Shown: piece after piece, positions 1 to 10,389 of the stretch
Numbering within the stretch: position 1 is the first letter of the stretch
Layout of the letters: every line of letters starts with the position of its first letter
Notes under the pieces: model-generated
What the model saw: the letters and a program-made list of their open reading frames with translations, nothing else
What the model was told of the DNA's origin: nothing
Databases searched by the model: none
Made by a program: the position numbers and the translations under genes
DNA from: Paraescarpia echinospica
Lineage: Eukaryota; Annelida; Polychaeta; Sabellida; Siboglinidae
DNA: 64,000 nucleotides
Reading direction: 5' to 3'
NCBI GenBank assembly: GCA_020002185.1
Contig: CM034533.1
Span: 51,243,081 to 51,307,080, forward strand

Positions 1-240
1 ATGTGCGATTGCGCGTACAACATTCTGAAAGGGAACGTGAAGTTGTCGCCGAAACAGAAACGCGTATTGTCGAAATACCGGGATCACCTGCGTAAACTCG
101 TCGACAAACACGTGACGCGTAAGCAGAAGCGTGTCATCTTGCAAAAGGGTGCGGGTGGTTTTTTGACGGCCCTGCTAGCGCCGTTAGCGAGTACCGTTAT
201 CTTGCCGCTGCTCAGACAGGTGTTCGGCGGCGGTAATTGA
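1..240 (+). CDS. Conserved Polinton small protein with hydrophobic tail (3' part)
   Basis: C-terminal 79 codons of a protein that is complete in copy B (137 aa, 35823-36236). A basic, Lys/Arg-rich segment with the pattern NILKGNVKLSPKQKRVLSKY is followed by a hydrophobic, glycine-rich tail (GGFLTALLAPLASTVILPLL). Proteins of this shape recur in Polintons and related elements, but I know of no established function; a membrane- or core-associated structural role would fit and is inference. The stop TGA (238-240) overlaps the ATG of the next gene (240-242) as TGATG. Confidence 0.8.
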   Translation: MCDCAYNILKGNVKLSPKQKRVLSKYRDHLRKLVDKHVTRKQKRVILQKGAGGFLTALLAPLASTVILPLLRQVFGGGN

Positions 241-1199
241 TGCAGTACGCGAAGAAGATCTCGTTGGTCGATCCACGATTGGTGGAAAGCCTTCTGCCAC
301 GCGTCGATCAGTCGTCGAGCACGCCTCGATCACGTGTGCTGAGTAGCCTTGACAGCGACATGAAGGACATTCTAGAACGTTCGGATTTATCGGAACGAGA
401 AAAGGTAGCGTCGTACAATCAACTGCTGAGTCGGTACAATACGATAGAGGCGGCTCGAGCGGCGCAACCGGTACGCGTGTCGGTGGTGAACAGCGGCGGC
501 GAGACACCCGCGGTACCGGTGGCGCCAGCAGCGGCGGCGGCGGCGCCACCATCGTCGTCGGAGAGGATAGAGCGCGAAATCGTAGCCAGTATGCCGAAAA
601 CGTTGAAAGAGAAGACGAGACTGCTGATCGAAAAAATGAAAGCCGATCCGTTGTCTCGATGGAACGATCGCGGTGAATTCGTGTACGACGGTAAAGCGAT
701 CGCGGGGAGTAATATGGTCGATCTAGTAAACGCTCTCATGCGAACGAGATCGAAGACGACGGCGCCCGTAGGATGGCGGCAGTTCGGATTGCACATGAAG
801 GATATGAATATCCCTATGGAATTCGTAGGCAACCCGCACTATCGTTCGCACGTGGAGCGACGACGGAAGCGGCTACTAGAAGAGAGGATGATGATGCCGT
901 CGACGTCTAGTTCATCAGCAGCGCCGACTGAGCGGAGACGTCGTACTCGGATGCGAGGCGAACCTAAACGCAGATCCGCTTCGTTGGGCGTCACGCCGTG
1001 GGATACGTTGTCGCGATGGCGTCACGACGCGCGATCATCATCGTCGTCGTCGTCGGTTTCATCATCGCGCTTATCGCGTTCTGTATCATCGTATCATCGT
1101 CGTCGTCGTCATGGTGTCCGGGTGGAGTCGTCGTCGTCCAAAACGAAAGCCTCGACAGCAACGAAACGTCGACGAGGACGACGACGACGAGTTGAATAA
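240..1199 (+). CDS. Conserved Polinton protein of unknown function, 3'-extended in this copy
   Basis: Homologue of the 256-aa protein of copy B (35056-35823) and of the copy D protein at 55284. The N-terminal region carries KKISLVDPRLVE and a helical SEREKVASYNQLLSRY segment. After an Ala/Pro-rich linker comes the best conserved block, from SMPKTLKEK through WNDRGEFVYDGK, SNMVDLVN and VGWRQFG to IPMEFVGN. I recognise this as a recurrent Polinton/adintovirus-type protein without a firm function. In copies B and C the frame ends at TTG-TCG-TGA or TTG-TGA; here the stop is changed (TCG CGA) and the frame runs on about 60 Ser/Arg-rich codons into the integrase start, so the extension is probably not native. 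The start is ATG 240, overlapping the preceding stop. Confidence 0.8.
   Translation: MQYAKKISLVDPRLVESLLPRVDQSSSTPRSRVLSSLDSDMKDILERSDLSEREKVASYNQLLSRYNTIEAARAAQPVRVSVVNSGGETPAVPVAPAAAAAAPPSSSERIEREIVASMPKTLKEKTRLLIEKMKADPLSRWNDRGEFVYDGKAIAGSNMVDLVNALMRTRSKTTAPVGWRQFGLHMKDMNIPMEFVGNPHYRSHVERRRKRLLEERMMMPSTSSSSAAPTERRRRTRMRGEPKRRSASLGVTPWDTLSRWRHDARSSSSSSSVSSSRLSRSVSSYHRRRRHGVRVESSSSKTKASTATKRRRGRRRRVE
1016..1195 (+). CDS. Tiny overlapping membrane peptide
   Basis: ATG 1016 opens a second frame inside the end of the preceding gene. The peptide begins MASRRAIIIVVVVGFIIAL, one basic residue cluster followed by a single strongly hydrophobic helix, then a Ser/Thr-rich tail. Copy B (34865-35056) and copy C (42367-42453) keep the start, the basic cluster and the helix. 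In B and C the ATG overlaps the upstream stop as TGATG. Function is unknown; a small single-pass membrane protein is the plain reading. It overlaps the integrase start at 1111. Confidence 0.5.
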   Translation: MASRRAIIIVVVVGFIIALIAFCIIVSSSSSSWCPGGVVVVQNESLDSNETSTRTTTTS

Positions 1200-2252
1200 C
1201 GCGTACTTCGATCCGAAACGGGTGGGGAGTTACGGAGGCGTCGACGCGTTGCACCGGGCGTCGAAGCTCCGACGTCCGGCCGTCGAGAGGTGGCTAGCGT
1301 CGCAGGACGCCTATACCCTACACAAACCGGTTAGACGTCATTTCAAACGACGTCGCGTCATCGTGGGCGGTCGAAACCAGCAGTGGCAAGCTGATCTGGT
1401 CGACTTGACTAGACTGAAAACGCACAACGACGGTATAACATTCCTATTGACGGTGATCGATGTGTTTTCGAAGCGGGCGTGGTGCGTTCCGTTGAAGAAT
1501 AAGTCCGGAGCGTCGCTCGTCGCGGCCTTCGAGCGCCTGCTGAACGACGACGACGACGAGACGCCGCACACGCTGCAGACCGATAAGGGGAGCGAGTTTT
1601 TGAACCGACCCCTGCAAACGTTGCTAAAGAGTCGCGGCGTTCATCATTTCGTTACGCATAACGAGGAGACCAAAGCGAGCGTCGTGGAACGGTTTAATCG
1701 AACTTTGAAGACGCGTATGTGACGCTATTTTACGAAACACGAAACGCTGCGCTACGTAGAGGCGTTACCGGATTTCGTGCGATGGTACAACAACGCCTAC
1801 CACCGAAGCATCGGTAGGACGCCGGCGAGTGTCGACGCGACGAATCAGGAGGCCGTATGGCAACGACTGTACGGGGTGGCGACGACGTCGAACGACGACG
1901 AAAACCGAAACTACGCGTGGGAGATCGCGTACGTATCAGCAAGACGAGGGGTCATTTCAAAAAAGGATACATGGCTAACTGGAGCGAGGAGCTGTTCACC
2001 GTCGTAGAGGTGCACCCGTCCGAACCGCCCGTTTATCGCCTCAAGGACGACGCCGAGACGCCGATAGAGGGTACCTTCTACGAACCGGAACTACAACGCG
2101 TAGTCGTTCCGAAAGACAAACTATATCGCGTGGAGGCGGTTCTTCGGCGTCGTCGGCGTCGTGGCGGCGGTTCGGAGGCGCTCGTAAAATGGAGCGGATA
2201 TCCGGCCTCATTCAACAGCTGGATCGACGCCGAGTCGCTCGTGGACCTATGA
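1111..2252 (+). pseudogene. INT: Integrase (rve family, C-terminal chromodomain), broken
   Basis: Retroviral-type DDE integrase that inserts the element using its TIR ends. An N-terminal region (SYGGVDALHRASK, then DAYTLHKPVRRHF) precedes the catalytic core: first Asp in WQADLVDL, second in QTDKGSEF, Glu in VVERFNRTLK. The C-terminal chromodomain ends in ALVKWSGYPASFNSW and would bind modified histone tails or other chromatin. Lesions against the intact copy B protein: a TGA replaces the Trp codon at 1720-1722 just after the catalytic Glu, and a frameshift lies near 1870-1885, so the chromodomain part continues in another frame to 2252. The last codon overlaps the next ATG. Confidence 0.93.
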
Positions 2253-2542
2253 TGATGATGATGAATCGTTGGACGCGTCACACCGGCTGCTGGCGACTGC
2301 ACGAGGCGGGATTATGCAACGGATCTTCGTTCTTACCGTATAAAGGCCCCTGCTGCATCGACAGCGCGCAGTGGCGCGACGATGTGCGACGACGACGAAA
2401 CTACCTCAAGTGGCGAGCGTCGAACGAACGCCGACGAATCGTCCGTCGTCGACGACGAGCGCAACGCGGACTCCATCGACGCTACAACAACAACCGCCGC
2501 CGAACCCGTTCCATGGCGAATCTGCGGCAACGAATGCCCTAA
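2249..2542 (+). CDS. Cys-rich small protein, unknown
   Basis: Begins at an ATG run overlapping the integrase stop (ATGA at 2249-2252). The first ~45 residues, MNRWTRHTGCWRLHEAGLCN followed by GSSFLPYK and a PCCIDSAQWRDD block, contain four cysteines and are nearly unchanged in copies B and C. The second half is Arg-rich and overlaps the next gene in another frame, so the true C-terminus is uncertain. The clustered cysteines would suit zinc or disulfide binding, which is inference. I do not recognise a family. Confidence 0.5.
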   Translation: MMMMMNRWTRHTGCWRLHEAGLCNGSSFLPYKGPCCIDSAQWRDDVRRRRNYLKWRASNERRRIVRRRRRAQRGLHRRYNNNRRRTRSMANLRQRMP

Positions 2543-2741
2543 GGCCGAAATCGTGTTCCTCTGTCAGGTCGTCGTCCTGTACTTCGTCATCGCCGTTAGT
2601 ATATACAATCTGACGAAAGGTCAAGGTGACTCCAACCTGTGGACGGCGCTGTTGAGCAGCTGTCTCGGTTACCTGCTCCCGAGTCCGTCTATGAGTGTCG
2701 GCGGCGACGGTCGACGACAACGCGATGGCGGTCTCGTCTGA
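2382..2741 (+). CDS. Small Polinton membrane protein
   Basis: About 119 codons. The N-terminal half is acidic and Ser/Thr-rich (DDDETTSSGERRTNADESS). The C-terminal half has one hydrophobic helix (AEIVFLCQVVVLYFVIAV) followed by the block NLTKGQGDSNLWTALLSSCL and a GYLLPSPSMS end. The helix-plus-block design is a familiar Polinton small-protein signature upstream of the penton gene. It is preserved in copies B and C and even in the old relic near 20.1 kb, which argues for real coding. The 3' end overlaps the penton start in another frame. Likely a virion- or membrane-associated protein; the role is not established. Confidence 0.75.
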   Translation: MCDDDETTSSGERRTNADESSVVDDERNADSIDATTTTAAEPVPWRICGNECPKAEIVFLCQVVVLYFVIAVSIYNLTKGQGDSNLWTALLSSCLGYLLPSPSMSVGGDGRRQRDGGLV

Positions 2742-3570
2742 CTTTTACCTGACGCTGCCGAGCAACGCGTCTATGAAACGTCACCCCGAAAATACGTTGA
2801 CGCACTACGTCACGACGTTGCCGCGACGTTTCGACCTGTCGGGGGAGTGGGAATGCGGCGCCGTGTCGGTACAGTATCCGCACACGTGGTACAACGTGAG
2901 AAAGAAGGACGCCTTCTTCTATCTGACTTGCGCGGCGGGCGAACCGGGTGTTTACACGCAGATAGACGAAAGCGGCGCGACCGTGCTGATATATCGTCAG
3001 ACGACGATTCCTCACGGTTTCTACAACAACGTTTATACGTTGTGCAACAGGATCAACGAGGCGCTAGAGAAATTACACACCAGGAAGGTCAAGGCCATGC
3101 TAGAATACTGCGCCGTCTCTAACCGATTTACGCTACGTATGTCGGCGGGTGTCGAATTTATCATACCTCATTCCAGCCGTCTGAGGCACGTGCTAGGTTT
3201 CCATACCAACACGATCACGAGGCCCGTCATCAGCACGTCGCCCGCCGCGTACACGTTCGAGTACGAAGGTCGCAATACGGTGACCATGTCGGCGGGCATC
3301 GAGAGTCTGTACGTGTGCACGGATCTCGTGGAACCGCGCGTCGTCGGTGACGTGTTCGCGCCGCTCCTTCGAAACATCGCCGTCCGCGGTGAGAACGGTG
3401 ACGTCGTTTCGGAATCGTTCGTTCGCGTGCAATACGTTAAGATGATGCGGAATCAATTCGACGAGGTCGAAGTCGATATAAGAGACGATCACGGCCAACC
3501 GATACCATTCGAGCAGGGGAAGGTGGTGACGACGCTTCACTTCAGACGTTGTAAATCGAAATTGTTTTAA
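2695..3570 (+). CDS. Penton / minor capsid protein (single jelly-roll)
   Basis: Open frame of 291 aa, the usual size for a Polinton penton protein, which forms capsid vertices. The recognisable start is SDFYLTLPSNASMKRHPENT, then a conserved GEWECGAVSVQYPHTWYNV block, a central IPHGFYNNVYTLCNRINEAL helix, and a C-terminal PIPFEQGKVVTTLHFRR end typical of the family. The first ATG (2695) is used here; translation could equally begin at the Met just before AVSSDFY. It overlaps the small membrane protein upstream and is followed one base after its stop by the pVI-like gene. This is the only complete penton in the window: B has a stop near the end, C is truncated, and the older relic is decayed. 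Confidence 0.92.
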   Translation: MSAATVDDNAMAVSSDFYLTLPSNASMKRHPENTLTHYVTTLPRRFDLSGEWECGAVSVQYPHTWYNVRKKDAFFYLTCAAGEPGVYTQIDESGATVLIYRQTTIPHGFYNNVYTLCNRINEALEKLHTRKVKAMLEYCAVSNRFTLRMSAGVEFIIPHSSRLRHVLGFHTNTITRPVISTSPAAYTFEYEGRNTVTMSAGIESLYVCTDLVEPRVVGDVFAPLLRNIAVRGENGDVVSESFVRVQYVKMMRNQFDEVEVDIRDDHGQPIPFEQGKVVTTLHFRRCKSKLF

Positions 3571-3571
3571 C

Positions 3572-4024
3572 ATGTCGTCGAAGAACCCGTACGTGGACTA
3601 CTACGTTCGTCAGGTCGGCGGACAGCTGCCGGTCTTCGTCGGCGCTCGGGGTCAACGAGGTCACGGTCTGGGTAATCTCTTCGGGAGTCTGTTTCGAAGC
3701 GCCATGCCGCTTATCAAGAGGGGCGCGATGGCGTTGGGAAAACGGGCGCTCAACACCGGCATGCACGTGGCGCGCGACGTCGTCGCCGGCGGCAATCTGA
3801 AACAGTCGCTAAAAAGGCGCGCGAAGGAGGCCGGCGCCGATCTTCTCGACGGCCTATTGAATCCGCAGGCGGCGGCGCCACCAAAGAAGAAGAAGAAAAA
3901 GAAACAAACGCAGCAGCAGCAGCGCCGTCCCCGCGGCGTCGTCGGCGTAAAGAGAGCGCGCTTAGCGGCGACGACCGTCAGTAGGCGGAAAAGAGCGCGT
4001 CGAACGGACATATTCGACGAGTAA
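3572..4024 (+). CDS. Adenovirus pVI/pX-like minor core protein
   Basis: 150 aa. The N-terminus NPYVDYYVRQVGGQLPVFVG leads into an RGHGLGNLFGSLFRSAMPLI segment, an amphipathic or membrane-active stretch shared by Polinton and adenovirus pVI/pX-type proteins, then a KRGAMALGKRALNTGMHVAR helix. The C-terminal third is Lys/Arg-rich, with a run of seven lysines and a VKRAR-type basic end that would bind DNA or act as a nuclear signal (inference). Such proteins are protease substrates during maturation in adenoviruses, which would fit the adenain-like protease two genes downstream. The start follows the penton stop with a one-base gap. Confidence 0.82.
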   Translation: MSSKNPYVDYYVRQVGGQLPVFVGARGQRGHGLGNLFGSLFRSAMPLIKRGAMALGKRALNTGMHVARDVVAGGNLKQSLKRRAKEAGADLLDGLLNPQAAAPPKKKKKKKQTQQQQRRPRGVVGVKRARLAATTVSRRKRARRTDIFDE

Positions 4025-4029
4025 CGACG

Positions 4030-4239
4030 ATGGAGCGCGCACTCGAGAACGGCGGTCAGTGGACCGTCTACCAGCCGCCGTACCTTCGAGTGCGCTTGAT
4101 AGTGGTGATGCCGCGCGGAGGAGATCCGACGGTCATCCTGCATACGATATTCAGTCAACTAGACGGAAGAAAAAAACGCACCGCCGCGGCGGCGCAGCGG
4201 CATAAAGAGAGCACGCCTAGCGGCGACGGTCGTCAGTAG
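4030..4239 (+). other. Spacer ORF made by local duplication between pVI-like and capsid genes
   Basis: A 69-codon open frame whose start resembles the capsid N-terminus (GGQWTVYQPP here, SSHWTVYQPL in the capsid). Its 3' end, around 4200-4250, repeats the end of the pVI-like gene: the same CATAAAGAGAGC…CGTCAGTAGGCGGAA run of bases occurs near 3950-3985. It therefore looks like a segment duplicated across the gene junction rather than a gene of its own. Copy B has the corresponding spacer, with further loss. Confidence 0.45.
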
Positions 4240-4266
4240 GCGGAAGACGTCGAACGGAGGACAACG

Positions 4267-5559
4267 ATGGCGTTCGTGAAAGGCTCGACGTGCGAGGGCG
4301 TGAAGGCCGAACTGGAGCTGTTCAGCGGACCGGTGACGCAGTCGAGCATCGAGAGTAGTCATTGGACCGTCTACCAGCCGCTGACGACTCTCGACGCCGG
4401 CGGCCCTATCGAGTTCCTCGTGCCGGGTTCGGGCGAAGACTTTACGGACCTGGCGAGCATTCAACTGTACGTGCGCTTCAAAGTGACGTAGGGGGACGGT
4501 ACCGATCTGGCGGCCGCGGCCGCGGTGGCGCCGGTCAACAATTTCCTGCATTCGATGATCAGTCAAATCGACGTGTCGCTGAACAACACCCTCGTGACGT
4601 CGTCGACCAATACGTACGCGTACCGGGCCTACCTCGATACGTTGCTAAGTTACGGTAGCGACGCGAAACGTTCGCATCTCACGGCGTCGTTGTGGTACAA
4701 AGACACCGCCGGACGGATGGACACGCTCGGCAACAACAACCTCGGCTTCGAGGCGCGACGCGTCGCGACGGCCGATAGCCACGAGGTGGAGATGATGGGA
4801 CGCCTGCACGTCGACGCGTTTATGCTAAACAAACACCTACCGAACGGCGTCGACACGAAAGTGCGCATAGTGCGCTCGAAGGACGCCTTCTCGCTGATGG
4901 GCGCGCAAGCCGTACCGGGGTGGCGCGTCGTGCTGCAGGCGATTCGACTGCACGTGCGAAAAGTGAAGTTGAACCCGGCCGTCCAGATGGGACATATCAA
5001 AGCGTGGGCGTTGGGAACGGCTAAGTTTCCGATGCGTCGCGTCGACTGCAAATCGTTCTCGATAACGGCGGGCGCGCTATCGCACACGCACGAGAACCTG
5101 TACATGGGCGCGATTCCGAAACGCCTCTTCCTGATGATGATCGACAACGTCGCCTACAACGGCGACTACACTAGAAATCCGTTCGACGCGCGTCACAACG
5201 ACATAAACTTCCTGTCGCTCGTCGTCGACGGACGTCAGGTGCCGAGCAAGCCGCTGCAGCCGGACTTCCCGCACAACCGGTACGTGCGCAGCTACATGAA
5301 TCTCTTCGAGGCGACCGGAAAGGCGTTCGAGGACGAGGGGAACGACGTATCGCGCACGGACTTCGGCGCCGGCTACAGCATCTTCGGTTTCGACCTGACC
5401 CCCGACTGTTGCGACGGCGATCATTTCAACATCGTGCGTCAGGGGTGCGTGGGCGTCGATATGCATTTCGAGACGCCGCTAGCGCGTCCGGTGAACGTCG
5501 TCGTGTACGCGGAATTCGAGACGGTGATGGAAATCGACCGAAACTGGAACGTCATTTAA
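4267..5559 (+). pseudogene. Major capsid protein (double jelly-roll), one nonsense codon
   Basis: About 430 codons, the length expected for a Polinton hexon-like major capsid protein. The N-terminus has SSHWTVYQPLTTLDAGGPIE; other landmarks are PVNNFLHSMISQIDVSLNNT, the YAYRAYLDTLLSYGSDA block, and a C-terminal FGFDLTPDCCDGDHFN stretch with the usual NVVVYAEFETVMEIDRN ending. The frame is continuous apart from a TAG at 4489-4491, about codon 75; copy B has CGG there. The stop is ATT-TAA, 11 bases before the protease ATG, whereas copy B keeps TAATG. Translation would begin at ATG 4267, which copy B has lost. Confidence 0.93.
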
Positions 5560-5570
5560 GACTGGTAACT

Positions 5571-6029
5571 ATGGATACGTTTCAACTGATGCGTCGTCTG
5601 GAACTCGATACGTACGCTAAACGTATCGTCGTCGGCGTCGTGCCTAAAGACGCGCTACTTACCGCCGCCGCCGGCGCCACCACCTACCCGACGGCCTTCG
5701 TGTGCAACACCGACGACGGCGGCGAACCGGGACAGCACTGGGTGGCCGTCTACGTCGGCGCCGACCGACGAGGCGAGTACTTCGATTCGTACGGTCTGCC
5801 GCCGCTGCACGCCGACTTCCGCGCCTTCCTGCGCCGCCACTGCGGCGACGCGTGGACGTACAACGACAAGCGCCTGCAGAGCGTCATCTCTAACGTGTGC
5901 GGACAATATTGCGTCGCCTACCTTCTCCTCCGATGTCGCGGGATGCCGTTGACGACGTTTCAGATCCTATTCGGCACCGATAGGGTGAACAATGACTGTC
6001 TCGTACACGATTTATTAAAACCTCATTAA
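5571..6029 (+). CDS. PRO: Adenain-like cysteine protease (maturation protease)
   Basis: 152 aa, intact. The catalytic set of the adenovirus protease/Ulp1 fold is visible: His56 in GQHW, Asp72 in YFDSYG, Gln103 in RLQS as oxyanion partner, and Cys110 in NVCGQYC. In adenoviruses this enzyme processes capsid and core precursors after assembly; here the neighbouring pVI-like and capsid proteins are the natural substrates (inference). The start is the ATG at 5571, beginning MDTFQLMRRLELDTYAKRI. The gene ends at the convergent boundary with the polymerase. Confidence 0.93.
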   Translation: MDTFQLMRRLELDTYAKRIVVGVVPKDALLTAAAGATTYPTAFVCNTDDGGEPGQHWVAVYVGADRRGEYFDSYGLPPLHADFRAFLRRHCGDAWTYNDKRLQSVISNVCGQYCVAYLLLRCRGMPLTTFQILFGTDRVNNDCLVHDLLKPH

Positions 6030-6228
6030 CCGCTTGTAGTAGAAGAAATAAAAACGAACAAATGATGTATACAATTGTTGGTGTTTATTATTACCCACAC
6101 ATACATACATACATACATACATAGAGAAACGACCCCTAGGGGAGTGGGGTGGTGGGGGTTAGGTTAGTAGTAGACGAGTTAGACGAGTTTACGGGTTAGA
6201 CGAGTAACGAGTTAGACGAGTTTACGAG
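6030..6228. terminator. Convergent 3' ends with poly(A) signals and a short microsatellite
   Basis: The 199 bp between protease and polymerase genes contain an AATAAA on the + strand (about 6048, for the protease side) and AATAAA on the - strand (about 6084-6090, for the polymerase side). A (CATA)n run and a GACGAGTTAGACGAGTT-type direct repeat up to the polymerase stop follow. Copy B has the same layout at 29947-30103. Confidence 0.6.
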
Positions 6229-9200
6229 TTAGACGAGTATCGGCGCCGTAGTGACGCCGTCATCGAGCACGCGGCGTTTAGCGTAGAAGTAGCTCAACGC
6301 CGCGCGCTCTTGAACGTACGTCAACACGGACGAGTCTTTCACTTGGAAACCGCGGTTCCAGCCGACGCCGTTGCGACGGTCGCGCAGTACGGCGAGGAAA
6401 GTGTGCTCGTCGATGTCGGCGTTCTGTCGCTTGCTCAGTCCCTTCGTGCTGTACTTCGCACCGGCGACGCCGCCGAAGCAGTAGTAGGTTTTGCTGCACA
6501 GCGCCACGATTCCGTCGCCGCGCCACTCTTCTTTGAAGAGACCCGGCGTTCGACGATCGAACAGGCGTCGGCGCGCGCAGCAGGCTGCCGCGCCGTCCCA
6601 CGCTAGTCCGGCGTCGCGCCGTCGTACATAGGCGTCCACGTGCGCGTCGCAGCATTCGGCCGGAAACCAGAGCGAACGATTCCGGAAGTAGTGTTCGCGA
6701 CGTTCTTCCGGTACGAGCGGGTCGACGTCACGTCCGGCTAGGGCTATGTACGCCGAGTCGGTGTCCATAGCGCAGTACTGGAAGAGCGGACGGGGAATGT
6801 AGGCGTCGACGAAATCGTAATAAAATTCCAGCATTCTCAATTTTCGTACTGCAATACGAAATAGCCGATATGTATCGGCAGGCAGTAGACGATTTTACGC
6901 TTATTCAGCGCCACCTCGTACATCGCGTCGTCGACGACGACGTCCAGTTGCCGGAAGCGCCGATTGTTGACGAGCATCGACGCGCCGACCGGCGTCGCGT
7001 ACTTGATTTACCGGTGCCGATCGACGCTCGTAATCGTTTTCCCGTAGGAACTGTTCCCGAGAAGTTTAAATGTATCGGCGATGATCGATTTGTCGGGATC
7101 GATATCGCCCTCGCGGCGCGCCGTCGAAACCGCGTCGCCGAAGCGGCGAAAGCACGCTATCGGCGCGTACTCGACGATCTGGTAGACGCGCTCGACGACG
7201 AGCCCGTGCGCCAGATACCAGCGTAGGAGCGGCGTCGCGAGCACGATCGCCGCGCCGAAGTAGCTACCGACGAGCGTGCGTTGAGGTCGCGTGAGGAGAT
7301 CGTGCGACTCGGCGTAGTCGCGCATGAACGGGCTGAGATCGTCGCGCACGATATCGACGTTCTTGAATACCGGCTGCATCTCGGCGAACTTGTCGCGCAG
7401 CGCTTCCGGTACGGCGATATCGCAATGCACGAGGCCGAACAGAGAGCCGTCGCGCACCGCCTCTAGTATCGTCGAGAGCGTAATGGCGGCGGTCGGTTGC
7501 CATCGTGACGCGTCGGGCGGCGTCGGCACCGCCGGCGGTTGCACGGCGTGCCACTGGCACTCCCACATTTCGACGACTTCGTCGACGAAACGGCGCAGGT
7601 AGGCGGTCACGGCGATCGTCGCGGCGTACAGCGTCGTCATCGGTTGACCGTTGACGGCGTTCGTCGTCACGTGCGCCTGACCCGTCGGGCAGCCGTAAAA
7701 TAGCAGCCGTGAAATTGATACGCAGTTCGCGTGGCGGCGCACCAGCCGTCGACTCGGTGCTTTCCGATGCGCTTCTCGCGTCCGTTCAACTGGTGACGTA
7801 TACGCGCGCCGGTTTCCGCCTCCACGCGCATCAACCACTCCACGGCCATACGATCGTAGCGGTGCACGCGTTCCGCTCGAAAGGCGTTCTCAGCGCGTCG
7901 GCGTGTATACCAGCCCGTCGGCATCTCCTGCATTATCGCCCATAGATAGAGTCGTCGAAGCCTACTATCGATCGGCACGGCGCGCCGCCGTCGCCACGAA
8001 TCGACGTCACGTCGGCCTCGTGGTGGCGCGCGAAGATGATCGACGGGCCGCCGACGATCTGCGCCTGCAGCAGACGGTGCAGATCTTTGTTCGGCTCGTT
8101 GAAGAGCGAGAAATGGATCGACTTCGGCAGGTCGTTGAACAGGTACAACAACGTCAACCCCGGTACGCTGATGGCGTCCTTGAACATGTCGATACGTCGG
8201 CGCCGATAGAAGGCGAACTGGCGATCGACGGCCTCGAGAAACGGCGCCACGTCACGATTGTTATACCACACAAGAAAATCGCGCATCGACGTCATGCCCT
8301 CGTCGCGCCACGCCGTCGCGCAAATCTCGTACGCCTCCGCGGAGATTCCCTCGCGTTTCAGCTGGCTGTAGAAAGCTTCGCGCGACGGCAGGGCGGTTTC
8401 GTCCAGACGCGACAACGCGTCGATGTGCTCGTACGGGAAGTAGCCCTTCGTTGCCGAGCAACCGTACGCTTTCAGAAAGCGATCGTAGCTAACGCCGGGC
8501 GCGAGGTAATTCGTTATGTCCAGGAACTTCAACGTCGTCGTCGACAGGCACATGTAATTGTTCTGACGTTTAATGGTAAACGCCGACGACGTGTGCTGCG
8601 CGTCGTCGGTTATGAGCAGGGGGGTCAAGTACTTTTTGACGACGTTCAAGTCGTACTTACCCGAATTGAATCCCAATACGGGCATTTGTCGAAGGTACGT
8701 CCACAGCCGGTCGGCGAGAGTGGCGTACGGTGACGCGTCGGCGGCGTCGTCGTCGTTGCATCGTCGCCGCCAGTCGGCGTCGAGCGCGTCGAGCGCCTCG
8801 AAGGTCGCGTCGTAGCGGGGACGTAGAATCGCGCACGCCGCCGCGCTCACCGCTTCCAGGTCGTCGATGAGGCGACGCGCGAGTTCCGACGAATAGCCGG
8901 TCGTGACGTAACAGCGCGCCGCTTCGTGACCGGGCACGTTCGACGCGACGCTCACGCTGAGCAGTTCGTGTCGCGCGATCCAGCGGCATTTGTCGCTATT
9001 CGTCGGCAGATCGTTATCGGCGAAATAGCACTCGAAATCGAACGTCGCGCGGTACGGGTAGTAGCGCAGGTCGTCGTCGTCGTCGCCGACGTCGATGCCT
9101 TCGTCGTCGAGCCGCTCGAATACGGACGCCGTCGGTCGGTAGACGCCGCCGGGGAACACGTGACGAACGCCGCCTTCGCACGTCGCTTCGTGACGTCGTA

Positions 9201-10376
9201 AATCGTGCGCGCTCCGCCAGAGGACGCTGCCGCATTTCCCGCACTTGTACGTTTTCGTGTACGCGCGCCGATCGCTTATGTACGAGAATTGCGACTCGTA
9301 CAGGTTGACGTTCAGCGTCGTGGGGTGCGCTTCGCGCGATCGACGGACTAGTTCGGCGACGTCGTTCGTCAGTCGACGATAGACGACGACGTTGATGCCG
9401 AAAACCATCTCCACGCGATCCAGTTCGTTCAGGCGCACGCCGCCGCCGTTCGAGGTCGCCGTGTCGCGACGATACCGCGCGTGCAGACGTTTAGCGTCTT
9501 TCGTTAAACGGTTCGTATGGCGGATACTTTCGCCTCGTCGGTGACCTTGCAGGTGAAGGGCGATGCATCGGAAGAGACACAGATGGTCGTCGTAGGGCGC
9601 GCCTCGAACATCGTTCGTCAACGACACGATGGACCTGTTGAGGCGCACGTAGGCGGGAAGCGTCGTCACGCCAACGCAGCCGATAGGATGATTGATGATG
9701 ACGTTCACGAAGTAGGTGGCGTTACGAGCTCGACGATCCATCCCGAGTCGGGACGCTGCGCGATGGCGTACTGCAGTACGTCGGTAGTGCGCACGGCGTC
9801 GAGGATTCGTTCGAATGAACGGCTATCGGTAACTAGGGCGGGTGTTTCGATGAGGCGACCGCAACAGTTACACGAAGAATGAAAATATCGGTACCGACCC
9901 GACACCTTGTGGCGTAATACAAAACCATAGCTTACGTTAATTTTAAACGCGTTCTTTTGCGCGCGAAACATTTCCCTCATACGCGGTTCGAGTACGCGCG
10001 TACTCGTACAGGCGGTCATACGATAGTTGTAACGCGACTGTATGACGCCGCGCGCCACCGACGTCTCTATGCTACGCCGGTGCTCGTCTACGACACGCTG
10101 TAGATCGTCGGGCGACGGCGGCGCCCTAGCGGCGGCCTCTTCCTCCACTGATTCACTAGGTGGCGAACGGCCACACTGCAGCCTCAGATGTCGTAGCATA
10201 ACGTAACGCGTGGTGTATAGCTTGCCACATTTTGGACACTCTCGACCTTTTACGCATAGCGCTTCGTCGCCGCATATTTTCGAACTCTTTACGTGTCGTT
10301 CTAACGTCGACTGCGTCGCGAAATAGCGCCCACATTTCGGACATTGCCATCTAGTAGGTGGTGATGGTGGTGGCAT
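6229..10376 (-). pseudogene. POLB: Protein-primed family B DNA polymerase, multiply broken
   Basis: Same gene as copy B 25837-29946, where the motifs are listed. Two N-terminal zinc-finger-like motifs (CPKCGRYFATQSTLERH, CPKCGKLYTTRYVMLRH), the exonuclease motif TFDFECYF and polymerase motif C (MDTDSAYIAL) are readable. Lesions against copy B: a 4-base loss near 9715 after the VELVT codons; a 7-base loss near 7958 that removes part of motif A; a 1-base loss near 7697 beside the HGCYF codons; a TAA in place of Lys at about 7008; and a 1-base loss near 6849. The first zinc finger is followed by about nine residues that copy B lacks. This copy cannot make polymerase. Confidence 0.93.
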
Positions 10377-10389
10377 TCTCTCTAATTAT

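Noticed and set aside
7903..8733. Long + strand open frame antisense to polymerase (copy A), and its match at 27478-28152 in copy B
   Set aside because: Arg-rich shadow of the GC-rich polymerase codons; no start context, no known motif, conserved only because the gene opposite is.
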